A program made the position numbers and the translations under genes. This document shows positions 16,938-24,563 of a DNA stretch of 64,000 bases, one piece after another. A model generated the notes under the pieces. That model had not been told where the DNA came from. It made no database searches and was given only the letters and a program-made list of their open reading frames with translations. Source of the DNA: Mycobacterium kyorinense (lineage in GTDB: Bacteria > Actinomycetota > Actinomycetes > Mycobacteriales > Mycobacteriaceae); NCBI RefSeq assembly GCF_001672775.1, contig NZ_LZKJ01000059.1, forward strand, positions 1 through 64,000, written 5' to 3'. Each line of letters opens with the position of its first letter. Position 1 is the stretch's first letter.

Positions 16938-17941
16938 TGGTATCGGCGGAAGCGCTTGAGGTACGCCGAAAAGTCCCACGTCGACAAGAACTCCTGGGCG
17001 GCCGCATAGCCGCGGTCGTATTGCTGCTCCAGACGGCCTCTCGAGATGCCGAAGTCCAAGGCGCTCACCTCGGTGGAGACCACCCGGATGGCCCGGGCGC
17101 TGACCCACGGCTCGTTCAGGTGGGTTTGGTCATGGCCGATCAGCATGGTGGTGATCAGGTGTTCCAGCAGCGACGGCGGTCCCATGAGACGCCGTAATGG
17201 CCTCAGCGCTGGGATCGCACTTTCGATGCCCTCGAAAAGCTTGGGAATCACCGTGATTCCGAAGGTCGGCCAGCGGGGCCGCTTGGCGTCGGGCCGGTCC
17301 AGCGAGTCGATCGGGAAGGTCGACAGCAGTCCGCCGTCGACCAGTGTGGATTTGCGCCCGGTGGCGCTGGTCAACGTGACCGGACGGTAGAAGAACGGGA
17401 TGGCCATCGAGGCCCGGACCGCGTCGGCGACCGGCTGCTCGTCAGGATCTAGTCCGTAGACCCGCTTGTAGTCCCACGGCAACCGCACGAGCTGGCCGGT
17501 GGTCAGATCGGCGACGGTGACCACGGCCCGATAGCGCCGCTCCTCGAGCAAATTGTCGTCGTCGATGGCAAGATCACCAAAAGTGCTGACGCCCAAGTTC
17601 TTCAGCTCGCCGCGGATCCAGTCGTGGGCGAAGTCGCCGCGGTACAGGCCGGTGTCCCGCACCAGGCCCCACGCCGGGCCGAAGAACGGGATCGGCGCCG
17701 CGTCGCGCCATTGTCGCAGCGGCACGGACAATCCCAGGTCTCTGACTTCCGCGCTGGTCAGCTGATTGCCCTTGGACGCGGCCGCGATGATCGCCGCGAC
17801 CACCGACCCGCCGGACACGCCGGAGGCTCGGGGGAACGAATATCCGGCGTCCATCAGCGCGACGATCGCGCCCACCAGACCGATGAATTTCACACCCCCG
17901 CCGGAGAGGATGAGATCCGCGTTCTTCGGGTCGTCAGCCAT
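16928..17941 (-). CDS. Patatin-like phospholipase with altered oxyanion motif
   Basis: A 337-residue patatin-family protein, with the Ser-Asp dyad at Ser43 (GVSGGS) and Asp203 (LVDGG). The glycine-rich oxyanion motif, normally GGGx[KR]G, reads GGGVKF: Phe19 replaces the glycine that the upstream paralogue keeps. It is similar over its whole length to the protein encoded at 17951-18955 (shared LSGGGVK, GDFAHDWIRG, LTTGQLVRLPWDY, YGLDPDEQ, VSARAIRV), a tandem duplication 9 nt apart. It has no signal peptide or membrane segment. Activity towards acyl lipids is the family expectation, but the oxyanion change may alter or abolish it. Confidence 0.85.
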   Translation of the reverse strand: MADDPKNADLILSGGGVKFIGLVGAIVALMDAGYSFPRASGVSGGSVVAAIIAAASKGNQLTSAEVRDLGLSVPLRQWRDAAPIPFFGPAWGLVRDTGLYRGDFAHDWIRGELKNLGVSTFGDLAIDDDNLLEERRYRAVVTVADLTTGQLVRLPWDYKRVYGLDPDEQPVADAVRASMAIPFFYRPVTLTSATGRKSTLVDGGLLSTFPIDSLDRPDAKRPRWPTFGITVIPKLFEGIESAIPALRPLRRLMGPPSLLEHLITTMLIGHDQTHLNEPWVSARAIRVVSTEVSALDFGISRGRLEQQYDRGYAAAQEFLSTWDFSAYLKRFRRYQGV

Positions 17942-17950
17942 GAGACTCCT

Positions 17951-18955
17951 TCATCGCCGGAAGCGTTTGCGGTATTCGGCCCAACTCCAGGTGGACAGGA
18001 ACGCCGCTGCCGCGTCGTAGCCCCGTTGGTAGAGCTCTTCTTTCTGTGGGTCGGAAATGTCGAAATCGAGGAAGCCGACGTCGGTCGAATCGACGCGGAT
18101 TGCGCGGGCGCTGACCCATGGTTGGTTGAGGTAGGCCTGATCGCGGCCGACGATCATCGTGGTGATCAAGCTTTCCAGCAGAGTCGGCCCGCCGCCGAGC
18201 CAATGAAGCGGCGCCAGCGCGGGAATCACCTTGGCGTTGTCCTGAGGCAGGTTGGGCAGCAGCGTGATTCCGAAGGTGGGCCAGCGTGGCGGCTTGCCGT
18301 CTGGCCGGTCGAACGAGTCGATCGGGAAGTTCGACAGCACTCCCCCGTCGACGAGCGTGGAGGTCAGCCCCTCGGCGCTGGTGAGCTTGACGGTGTGGAA
18401 GAAGAACGGAATCGACATCGAGGCGCGCACCGCGTCGGCGACCGATTGTTCGTCGGGATCCAGCCCGTAGAGTCGGCGATAGTCCCAGGGCAGCCGCACC
18501 AACTGGCCGGTGGTGACGTCGGCGACGGTGACCACCAACCGGTAGCGCCGCTCCGGCGGTAAGGTGTCGTCGTCGAGGGCAAGATCACCGAAGGTGTTGA
18601 CGCCCAAGTCTTTCAGCTGCCCGCGGATCCAGTCGTGGGCGAAATCGCCCTTGTAGACTCCTTCTTCGCTGAGCAGACCCCAGGCCGGTCCGAGGACCGG
18701 GATCTTTTCGATGGGTCCCGGATCCAGGAATTTGCGGTAGGGCAACGTCATCGCCAGGTTCTTGACGTCGGCGGGCGTCAGTTGGTCGGCGCCGGCGGCC
18801 AGGATCGCACCGACAACCGAGCCGGCCGACGTCCCCGATACCCGCGGCACCTGGTAACCGGCGTCCATCAGCGCGACGATGGCACCGGCCAACCCGATGC
18901 CCTTGACGCCGCCACCCGACAGGACCAGGTCGGCCTTCAAGCCGTCGTCGGTCAC
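17951..18955 (-). CDS. Patatin-like phospholipase (canonical copy)
   Basis: A 334-residue patatin with an intact signature: LSGGGVKGIGLAGA oxyanion motif at residues 12-25, GTSAGS with Ser43, and STLVDGGVLSNFP with the catalytic Asp near 200. It hydrolyses acyl chains of phospholipids or related lipids by family inference. The GTG start overlaps the cynS stop as GTGA, so cynS and the two patatins form one transcript. The pair arose by duplication; this copy keeps the consensus residues and is probably the active one. Confidence 0.88.
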   Translation of the reverse strand: MTDDGLKADLVLSGGGVKGIGLAGAIVALMDAGYQVPRVSGTSAGSVVGAILAAGADQLTPADVKNLAMTLPYRKFLDPGPIEKIPVLGPAWGLLSEEGVYKGDFAHDWIRGQLKDLGVNTFGDLALDDDTLPPERRYRLVVTVADVTTGQLVRLPWDYRRLYGLDPDEQSVADAVRASMSIPFFFHTVKLTSAEGLTSTLVDGGVLSNFPIDSFDRPDGKPPRWPTFGITLLPNLPQDNAKVIPALAPLHWLGGGPTLLESLITTMIVGRDQAYLNQPWVSARAIRVDSTDVGFLDFDISDPQKEELYQRGYDAAAAFLSTWSWAEYRKRFRR

Positions 18956-19410
18956 TGGCCCTCACCCGAAACCCAGTCGTAGGGCAGGAATTTCCCGTCG
19001 AAAGTCACCACCACACGATCACCGGACGGATGCGTTTTCTTTTGCACGTCGACGCTGAAGTTGATCGCGCTCATGATCCCGTCGCCGAACTGCTCGTGAA
19101 TCAGTTCTTTGATCGCGGGCCCGTAGACCTGCAGGGCTTCGTAGAAGCGGTAGATGGTCGGGTCGGTGGGCACCGCGGTCGGCAACCCGCCGCGCATCGG
19201 CGGCGCGGCCAGCACCGCGACCGCCGATTCGTCGAGGCCCAGCATTGCGACGAGCACCTTGCCCAACTCGGCGGGGATCGGATGCTGGCCCAGTAGCGCC
19301 GACGTGGTCCATGCCGCCGGTCGATCGATGGCGTCGGCCAATTCCTGCCAGGTCAAGCCCTTCTCCAGGCGGGCGACGACGATCTGCTCGGTGATCTCGG
19401 TTCTGGTCAT
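18952..19410 (-). CDS. cynS: Cyanate hydratase (cyanase)
   Basis: A 152-residue cyanase. The C-terminal catalytic region is strongly conserved: DPTIYRFYEALQVYGPAIK, FGDGIMSAINFSVDV and FDGKFLPYDW. The three catalytic residues Arg88, Glu91 and Ser114 have the same spacing as Arg96, Glu99 and Ser122 of E. coli CynS. An N-terminal HTH-like domain (LTWQELADAIDR) precedes it. The enzyme converts cyanate and bicarbonate to ammonia and two CO2 as a decamer. No carbonic anhydrase or cyanate transporter gene is adjacent. Its coupling to two patatins is unusual. It is divergent from the thioredoxin-like gene across a palindromic operator. Confidence 0.95.
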   Translation of the reverse strand: MTRTEITEQIVVARLEKGLTWQELADAIDRPAAWTTSALLGQHPIPAELGKVLVAMLGLDESAVAVLAAPPMRGGLPTAVPTDPTIYRFYEALQVYGPAIKELIHEQFGDGIMSAINFSVDVQKKTHPSGDRVVVTFDGKFLPYDWVSGEGQ

Positions 19411-19481
19411 GTCCCCAGCATGCCCCCAGCTCGCAGGCTTCAGTCTGTCGGGCGCGATCAGCGCTCGCCCGCCTCATCATC

Positions 19482-19505
19482 TACTATCTACGTACGTAGG
19501 TAGTA
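19482..19505. promoter_or_regulatory. 24-bp palindromic operator (BlaI/MecI-like)
   Basis: Positions 19482-19505 form an inverted repeat with one mismatched pair. The core CTACGTACGTAG (19488-19499) differs from the staphylococcal MecI/BlaI core CTACATATGTAG, as I recall it, at two symmetrical positions, and it is flanked by TACTA/TAGTA half-sites. It lies 30 nt upstream of the tlpA-like gene, with GGAGG between, in the divergent gap with cynS. A BlaI-type repressor is encoded at 21808-22182. The palindrome is read directly; the assignment to BlaI is inference. Confidence 0.6.
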
Positions 19506-19534
19506 CTGTGAGCATTCGACCGGAGGGAACCGCG

Positions 19535-20032
19535 ATGTCACATCGCCTGATCGCCATGCTGATCGCCGCCATGCTCGTCGTGGGCGCGTGCGGTTCCAAG
19601 CCGGCGTCCGGCCACGCCCACGGCGTGCCCGATCAGCTGCAGTTCAGCGCCACCACGCTGGACGGTCGGCAGTTCTCCGGCGAAACGCTGCTCGGTAAGC
19701 CCGCAGTGCTGTGGTTCTGGGCGCCCTGGTGTCCCAACTGCCAACGCGAGGCGCCGACGGTGGCCAAGGTCGCCGCGGCGAATCCGACAGTGACGTTCGT
19801 CGGAGTGGCCGCGCGCGCCGAAGAATCCGCCATGCGCGAGTTCGTCGACAAATACCACGTCGACGGGTTCACCCAGCTGGCCGATACCAAGTCGGCGGTG
19901 TGGACCAAATTCGGTGTGACCCAACAGCCCGCGTACGCGTTCGTCCAGCCGGACGGCAGCATCGACGTCGTCAAGGGCACGATGACCGAATCGCAGCTGT
20001 CCGAGCGAGTCAGCGCGCTGAGCAAGCGATGA
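19535..20032 (+). CDS. TlpA/DsbE-like thioredoxin-fold lipoprotein
   Basis: A 165-residue exported thioredoxin-fold protein. The signal sequence ends in a lipobox (VVGAC, Cys19), so it should be anchored outside the membrane. The redox motif WCPNC (Cys66, Cys69) follows FWAP, and the cis-Pro segment VTQQPAYAFV lies near residue 130. It resembles mycobacterial Mpt53 (Rv2878c), which is secreted without a lipobox and sits next to a CcdA-like gene, as here. The start is ATG at 19535, with CGGAGGG at 19521-19527. The downstream CcdA gene overlaps by ATGA. The pair would carry reducing or oxidising equivalents to exported thiol proteins. Confidence 0.88.
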   Translation: MSHRLIAMLIAAMLVVGACGSKPASGHAHGVPDQLQFSATTLDGRQFSGETLLGKPAVLWFWAPWCPNCQREAPTVAKVAAANPTVTFVGVAARAEESAMREFVDKYHVDGFTQLADTKSAVWTKFGVTQQPAYAFVQPDGSIDVVKGTMTESQLSERVSALSKR

Positions 20033-20898
20033 TCGACACCGCGGCGCTGGGCTTCGCGTTGGCCGCCGGACTGGTGGCGGCTCTCAACCCGTGCGGATTC
20101 GCTTTTCTGCCCGGCTATTTGGGCTTGGTGATCGCCGGCAGCCAGGAGACCTCGCGGTCGGCAGCGCTAGCCCGCGCCGGGCTGGCCACCGTGGCGATGT
20201 CCGCCGGCTTCCTGACCGTGTTCGGCGTGTTCGGCCTGGCGATCTCACCGGTGATCGCCTCGGCGGAAAAGTATCTGCCGTTCGGCACGGTGGTGATCGG
20301 CGTGCTGCTGATCGGCATCGCGATCTGGTTACTGGCCGGCAAAGACATCAGCGTGGTGTTGCCCAAGCTGGCGGGCGGCGCGCCGACGGCCCGGCTGGGT
20401 TCGATGTACGGCTATGGCCTCGGCTACGCCGTCGCCTCGTTATCCTGCACTATCGCACCGTTTCTCGCGGTCATCAGCACCACGTTCAAACAAGGCTCGA
20501 TACTGTCCGGAGTGCTGGCCTTCGTCGCGTATGCGGCCGGGATGACCATCACGGTCGGGGTTGCCGCGCTCACGGTGGCGCTCGCCGGCTCGTCGGCCAC
20601 CGCGGCGTTCCGCCGGGTGCTGCCCTACGTGAATCGCATCGTCGGCGTGATCGTGTTGCTCACCGGTCTCTATGTCGCCTACTACGGCTACTACGAGATC
20701 CGGTTGTACTTCACCGACGCCGGCCCCGACGACCCGATCATCAACACCGCCGCCGCCGTGCAGGGCTGGCTGGCCCACCAGGTCGAAACGCTGGGCGTGT
20801 GGCCGCTGTTGGGGGTGGGCGCCGTGCTGGTTGCCGCCGGGATCGCGGCGACGGTGTGGCGCGCGCGGCGCCGGGACTCCGTCACAGCTGGCAGGTGA
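20029..20898 (+). CDS. CcdA/DsbD-like transmembrane thiol electron transporter
   Basis: A 289-residue membrane protein with six core helices plus a C-terminal helix near 262-285. The two conserved cysteines of CcdA are in LNPCGFAFLPGYLG (Cys22) and ASLSCTIAPFLA (Cys140). These carry electrons from cytosolic thioredoxin across the membrane to the partner lipoprotein encoded just upstream (ATGA overlap). The periplasmic loop after the sixth helix is acidic (FTDAGPDDP). Its last 17 nt overlap the 3' end of the M56 peptidase gene on the other strand. It resembles M. tuberculosis Rv2877c in pairing. Confidence 0.9.
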   Translation: MIDTAALGFALAAGLVAALNPCGFAFLPGYLGLVIAGSQETSRSAALARAGLATVAMSAGFLTVFGVFGLAISPVIASAEKYLPFGTVVIGVLLIGIAIWLLAGKDISVVLPKLAGGAPTARLGSMYGYGLGYAVASLSCTIAPFLAVISTTFKQGSILSGVLAFVAYAAGMTITVGVAALTVALAGSSATAAFRRVLPYVNRIVGVIVLLTGLYVAYYGYYEIRLYFTDAGPDDPIINTAAAVQGWLAHQVETLGVWPLLGVGAVLVAAGIAATVWRARRRDSVTAGR

Positions 20899-21811
20899 GC
20901 ATCACCGTCATCGGCGCAGCGGCCCAGAGGCCGATCACCGACGTCAGGACCAGGCGGTCGCGCCACCGGATGCGGCCAGGGGCCGGCAGCGCCAGGCGTT
21001 CGGCGCGGGCCACCACCGCCGAATCGGCGGCGCCGAGCGCGGCCGACGCCACCGGCGGCTGACCTACCAGCGCCAGCAGTCCGCCCAGCAGCGGCACTGT
21101 GCCGTGCCGGCGAACTGCGATGTCGTCGGCGCACATCTCCAGCAGACCCGCCACACCGTCTGCGGCGGCGGGAAACAGCGGTAGCCGCGGCAGGGCGGCG
21201 GCCAGCGCCCGCAACACCATCAGCACGTCGTGGTGGCGACCGCTTAGGTGGGCGGCTTCGTGGGCCAGGACCGCCGCAAGTTGCGGCTCGTCGAGCCGGT
21301 CGCGGGCCGCAGTGGTGACGACGACGGCAGGCGGGCGACCGGTCACACAGTAGGCGGCGGCTTCCTCGCCCGGGATGACGACCACACCCGGCCGGTCGGT
21401 GGCGTGGCCGATCATCCGCGCGGTCAGCGCGTGGCGGTGGCTGTGCGAGCGCATCCGCCGCAGCCGGCGCGTCACGTTGAGCGCGACGACCGGCGTGACG
21501 CCTAGGCCCGTAACGAGCAGACCCAGCGCCAACGCCGAGCCGATCGGCTGCGGCACCCCGATATGACCGGCAAAGCCAAGTACTTTGAGGCACAACGTCA
21601 ATGCGGAGTTGCGCCACATGCTGGCTACCGCGTCGACGAGTAGGACAGCCAATGCGGCGAACCACGCCGCGACGGCGCCGCCGACCGCTGTCAGCCATGC
21701 CGCCACGCCGAGGCGCGGGTGAATTCCGCCGGCGGTGACCCGTCGCAGCAGCGGCGGCGCCAGCCAGGTCAGCGCGGCCGCATAAAGCAGGATCACCGTG
21801 GCGGCGTTCAT
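20882..21811 (-). CDS. M56 (BlaR1-like) membrane metallopeptidase
   Basis: A 309-residue membrane zinc peptidase of the M56 family. HEAAH (His184, Glu185, His188) is the gluzincin motif, and the third ligand is probably the Glu of LLEMCADD near 226. Hydrophobic helices occur at about 2-22, 35-60, 92-112 and 285-305. It lacks the penicillin-binding sensor domain of true BlaR1, like the M. tuberculosis Rv1845c type. It starts in an ATGA overlap with blaI. The expected role is signal-triggered cleavage of BlaI; what it senses is unknown. Confidence 0.88.
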   Translation of the reverse strand: MNAATVILLYAAALTWLAPPLLRRVTAGGIHPRLGVAAWLTAVGGAVAAWFAALAVLLVDAVASMWRNSALTLCLKVLGFAGHIGVPQPIGSALALGLLVTGLGVTPVVALNVTRRLRRMRSHSHRHALTARMIGHATDRPGVVVIPGEEAAAYCVTGRPPAVVVTTAARDRLDEPQLAAVLAHEAAHLSGRHHDVLMVLRALAAALPRLPLFPAAADGVAGLLEMCADDIAVRRHGTVPLLGGLLALVGQPPVASAALGAADSAVVARAERLALPAPGRIRWRDRLVLTSVIGLWAAAPMTVMLTCQL

Positions 21812-22182
21812 TGCTGGCCCTCGTCGATGAGGCGACGCAGGGCGGCGCGCACCCGCGTCGACTCCTTCTCGTCCATCTGGTTGATGAAAGCCGCCAGCAC
21901 CAGGTCGGAGTCGCCGCCGGTGTCGAACGCGTCGCGCATCAGTGCCGCCGAGTGTTCCTCGCGGGTCATCGTCGGCCAGTAACGGAACGCCTTGCCCGCG
22001 CGCTCACGCTGCAACCAGCCCTTGCGGTGCAGGTTGTCCATGGTCGACATCACGGTGGTGTAGGCGATCTCGCGGTTGCGCGCCAGGTCGTCGAAGATCT
22101 CGCGGACCGTGCTCTGCTGTCCGCGATTCCACACCCGGTCCATGACCGCGGCCTCGAGCTCACCGAATCGCCGAACGCGCAT
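21808..22182 (-). CDS. blaI: BlaI/MecI/CopY-family repressor
   Basis: A 124-residue winged-helix repressor: FGELEAAVMDRVW, STVREIFDDL, AYTTVMSTMDNLHRKGWLQRERAGKAFRYWP, then the dimerisation helices. The start is ATG at 22182, giving the usual BlaI N-terminus; an upstream extension of the frame is not conserved. The M56 peptidase overlaps its stop by 4 nt, the classical repressor-protease pair. A BlaI-like palindrome lies 2.3 kb away, upstream of the tlpA-ccdA operon, making that operon a candidate target. I see no equivalent palindrome directly upstream of blaI itself; TATACC-like -10 sequences lie near 22190. Confidence 0.92.
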   Translation of the reverse strand: MRVRRFGELEAAVMDRVWNRGQQSTVREIFDDLARNREIAYTTVMSTMDNLHRKGWLQRERAGKAFRYWPTMTREEHSAALMRDAFDTGGDSDLVLAAFINQMDEKESTRVRAALRRLIDEGQQ

Positions 22183-22187
22183 GGTGC

Positions 22188-22946
22188 CTATGGTATCGAG
22201 CCTGGCTTGGTCGCCGTCACCAAGCGCGTGGACACCCAGGGTCCGCCGTACCACATCCGCCATCCGACGTTGCGGTGTTGCACGTCCTGCCAGCCCAGTT
22301 CGCGGAGCTGCGCGGCGTGACGCCGGGTGTCCCAGAGGTCAGCGATCGCGAGACGGCCGCCGGACCGCAACACTCGTGTCGCCTCGCGCAGCGCCTGTCG
22401 CCGGCCCTCGCGGGTGGGGATGTTGTGAATCGCCAGGCTGCTCACGATCACGTCGAAACTGTTGTCGTCGAACGGCAATGCCGTCATGTCGGCGGTGCGC
22501 ACCTCGATGCGGTCGCCGACGTTCTCCAGGTCGGCGTTTTTCAGCGTCGCCGACGGCGAGTTGTCGGTCTGGTCGGGACGCCACAGGTCGATGCCGATCG
22601 CCCGGCCGCGGGGCAGCCGCTTGGCGGTGGCCAGCAACACCGCGCCGCGGCCGCAGCCCATATCCAGCACTGTCTCGTCGCCGCGCAGCTGCAAGCTGTC
22701 CAGGATTCGCTCCCAGGCTTCGAACTTGCCGGAGCGCGTGGCGTAGAGGTAAAGCGCTGTGCTGGCGATGATTCCAGCACCGCCCGCCGCAGCCACCGCT
22801 GCTGTCGGCCGCTTGCCGCGTCGCCAGCTGATCGCCGCCAATCCCAGCAGTGCAGCGGCCTGGGCGCCGAGGCCGATCGCCTGTCCGCGCGCCGACACCG
22901 TCTTGAACGATCCGTCGATGCCGTAGTCGCCCTTGTGCTGGTGCAT
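22188..22946 (-). CDS. SAM-dependent methyltransferase with two N-terminal membrane helices
   Basis: A 252-residue protein. Two hydrophobic segments occur at about residues 20-40 and 46-70, followed by a class I methyltransferase domain: motif I VLDMGCGRGAVLL near 90, GIDLW, TADMTALPFDDNSFDVIVSS, and LRSGGRLAIADL. The methyltransferase class resembles UbiE/arsenite-methyltransferase-type proteins, but no Cys triad for arsenic is visible. The substrate is probably a lipid or membrane-embedded molecule given the anchor. It ends 5 nt before blaI, on the same strand, so it may belong to that transcript. Confidence 0.82.
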   Translation of the reverse strand: MHQHKGDYGIDGSFKTVSARGQAIGLGAQAAALLGLAAISWRRGKRPTAAVAAAGGAGIIASTALYLYATRSGKFEAWERILDSLQLRGDETVLDMGCGRGAVLLATAKRLPRGRAIGIDLWRPDQTDNSPSATLKNADLENVGDRIEVRTADMTALPFDDNSFDVIVSSLAIHNIPTREGRRQALREATRVLRSGGRLAIADLWDTRRHAAQLRELGWQDVQHRNVGWRMWYGGPWVSTRLVTATKPGSIP

Positions 22947-22968
22947 CGCACCCAGCCTATAGGCCGCG

Positions 22969-23526
22969 TTACGTGATGCCGGCCAGACAATAGGTCCGCG
23001 GCGGCGACGGATAGGTCCGCGCGGGCAGATAACCGTCCGACGAACACGCTTGAGCGTTGTCGGTTTCCAGTCGGCTGCTCACCTTGATCGTCGTCGGTCC
23101 GCGGTCGGCGCAGTTGCTCAAGTCCCACACGCCGACCGCAGTGCCCAAGCGGTAGCAGTGGCCCGCGACGAGGTTGGGCACCAGGCACAGTTTGGCGGTG
23201 GCTGCGTCGGCGATCGGCGGGCGGAACCGGTCGTATCCGTTAGCAGCGCAGTCGCCTGCCCGGTCGGCCAACTTGGCCACGGTGAAACTGGGGTCGGTAT
23301 CGCAGCCGGTGCGGGTGGTGTGTAGCTCGCCGCCGGACGTCGGCTCCACGACCACGCAGTCACCGACGCGGTAGCCGTGCGCCTGATGGCTGCTGACCGC
23401 CGGGATCATCGCCCCGATGGCAACACCGACCAGCACACCGAGACCCGCAGCGACCAGCCATCGCCACGGGCGCGGCGGGCCGATAACAGGCATCCCATAG
23501 CCGGGTTGGGGTCCCCCGAAAGTCAT
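22969..23526 (-). CDS. Membrane-anchored LppU-like Cys-rich protein
   Basis: A 185-residue protein with a Pro/Gly-rich N-terminus, one helix at about residues 24-45 (WLVAAGLGVLVGVAIGAMIPA) and an extracytoplasmic domain with regularly spaced cysteines (GDCVVVEP, RTGCDTDP, AGDCAANGYDR, KLCLVPN, GHCYRLG, LSNCADRG, AQACSSDG, TYCLAG). The pattern of GDC-V and C-ANGYDRF resembles the LppU/SCO3897 family of actinobacterial envelope proteins. The even number of cysteines suggests disulfides, which the neighbouring TlpA/CcdA system could serve. The function is unknown. Confidence 0.7.
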   Translation of the reverse strand: MTFGGPQPGYGMPVIGPPRPWRWLVAAGLGVLVGVAIGAMIPAVSSHQAHGYRVGDCVVVEPTSGGELHTTRTGCDTDPSFTVAKLADRAGDCAANGYDRFRPPIADAATAKLCLVPNLVAGHCYRLGTAVGVWDLSNCADRGPTTIKVSSRLETDNAQACSSDGYLPARTYPSPPRTYCLAGIT

Positions 23527-23596
23527 CGTGCGAGGGTAACGGCTCGACGCGAGCAGTTAGCCAGGATTTAGAAGTCCCTCATACACCGTTCAAGGT

Positions 23597-24112
23597 TCAC
23601 CAGCGTCCGTGGTGGACGACCTCAGAAAACGGTCGCCGATTCGGTTTGCGGATCGGCTTGAGCTCCCGATCGGCGGGATAGCCGACCCCCAGCAGGTAGG
23701 CCACCAGGTGTTCGTCGGGTACCCCGAGGATGGCCCGCGCCTTGCCCTGGTCCCCGACCGACGAATGGCCGGTGCCGATGCCCAGGGCGGTGGCCGCGAT
23801 CATCATCGCCATCGTGGCCTGACCGACGTCGTATTGATCGGTCACCCTGCGGCGGTCATTCGGCGGGACCGGTATCACCAACGCGATGGCGGCCGCGGCC
23901 GACGCGATATGTCCGGCGCCCTGCCACACCGTGGAAAGCTCCTGCAGTTGAGCCCGATCGGTGACGATCACGAAGTCCCACGGCTGGCGGTTTTTCGCCG
24001 ACGGTGCCCGCCAGCCGGCCTCGGCGATCCGGTTCAGATCGTCGTCGGACACCGGCTGCTGTGTGTACTGCCGCACATTGCGTCGAGCGCAGATCGCGTC
24101 CCAGGCTTCCAT
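23597..24112 (-). CDS. Nitroreductase-family flavoprotein
   Basis: A 171-residue nitroreductase-fold protein: the N-terminal FMN-binding RRNVRQY, then WRAPSAKNRQPWDFVIV, TMAMMIAATALGIGTGHSS and the ending GYPADRELKPIRKPNRRPFSEVV. It is expected to bind FMN as a dimer and reduce nitro, quinone or similar substrates with NAD(P)H. It ends 25 nt after a small membrane protein gene on the same strand. Nothing in the neighbourhood fixes the substrate. Confidence 0.9.
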   Translation of the reverse strand: MEAWDAICARRNVRQYTQQPVSDDDLNRIAEAGWRAPSAKNRQPWDFVIVTDRAQLQELSTVWQGAGHIASAAAAIALVIPVPPNDRRRVTDQYDVGQATMAMMIAATALGIGTGHSSVGDQGKARAILGVPDEHLVAYLLGVGYPADRELKPIRKPNRRPFSEVVHHGRW

Positions 24113-24137
24113 CGTGTGCCTTTCTCGTCGGGTGCGC

Positions 24138-24473
24138 CTAATGCAAAACCTTCAGCGCGAGGACGTACACCATCCCCAGCCCTAGGGCGCCAACCAATGG
24201 CCAGCCAACCACGATCTTGCGGCGGGCAGTACCGACAAACATGGCAACCGCCGTCAACGCCAAAACCACGGCCACCCCGATCCACATCGTGAGCATCGCC
24301 GGCCACACGTGATAGCTGGCGTCGCACGCCGCATCGTGACAGCCGTCGGTGGCCATGGCGAAGAAGGCCGCGAAGAATGCCTCAAAGAGGCCGAGCACAA
24401 ATAGTGCTAGGTAGAGCAAATAGGCAGCGATGGTCCAAGCCGCCAGGGGCGCTTTCTTTGGGGCGGCGGGCAC
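24138..24473 (-). CDS. Small membrane protein, three predicted helices
   Basis: A 111-residue hydrophobic protein with helices at about residues 12-42, 57-80 and 88-108. The loop after the first helix holds two cysteines (DGCHDAACDASYH) and is probably extracytoplasmic, where they could pair. I recognise no family. It precedes the nitroreductase gene on the same strand and is divergent from recC. Confidence 0.65.
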   Translation of the reverse strand: MPAAPKKAPLAAWTIAAYLLYLALFVLGLFEAFFAAFFAMATDGCHDAACDASYHVWPAMLTMWIGVAVVLALTAVAMFVGTARRKIVVGWPLVGALGLGMVYVLALKVLH

Positions 24474-24545
24474 CCGAACAGCATCCCATAGCGTCGTCGT
24501 CCGTCCGGATGCGAAAACTCTCCGGCATATGTCGGTACGCCCGTC

Positions 24546-24563
24546 TATGGTGGCACCGCAATG
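24546..24563 (+). promoter_or_regulatory. Probable recCBD promoter (-10)
   Basis: TATGGT at 24546-24551 lies 9 nt upstream of the recC ATG at 24561, giving a very short leader or none. I see no convincing -35. There is no ribosome-binding site before recC. Confidence 0.35.
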
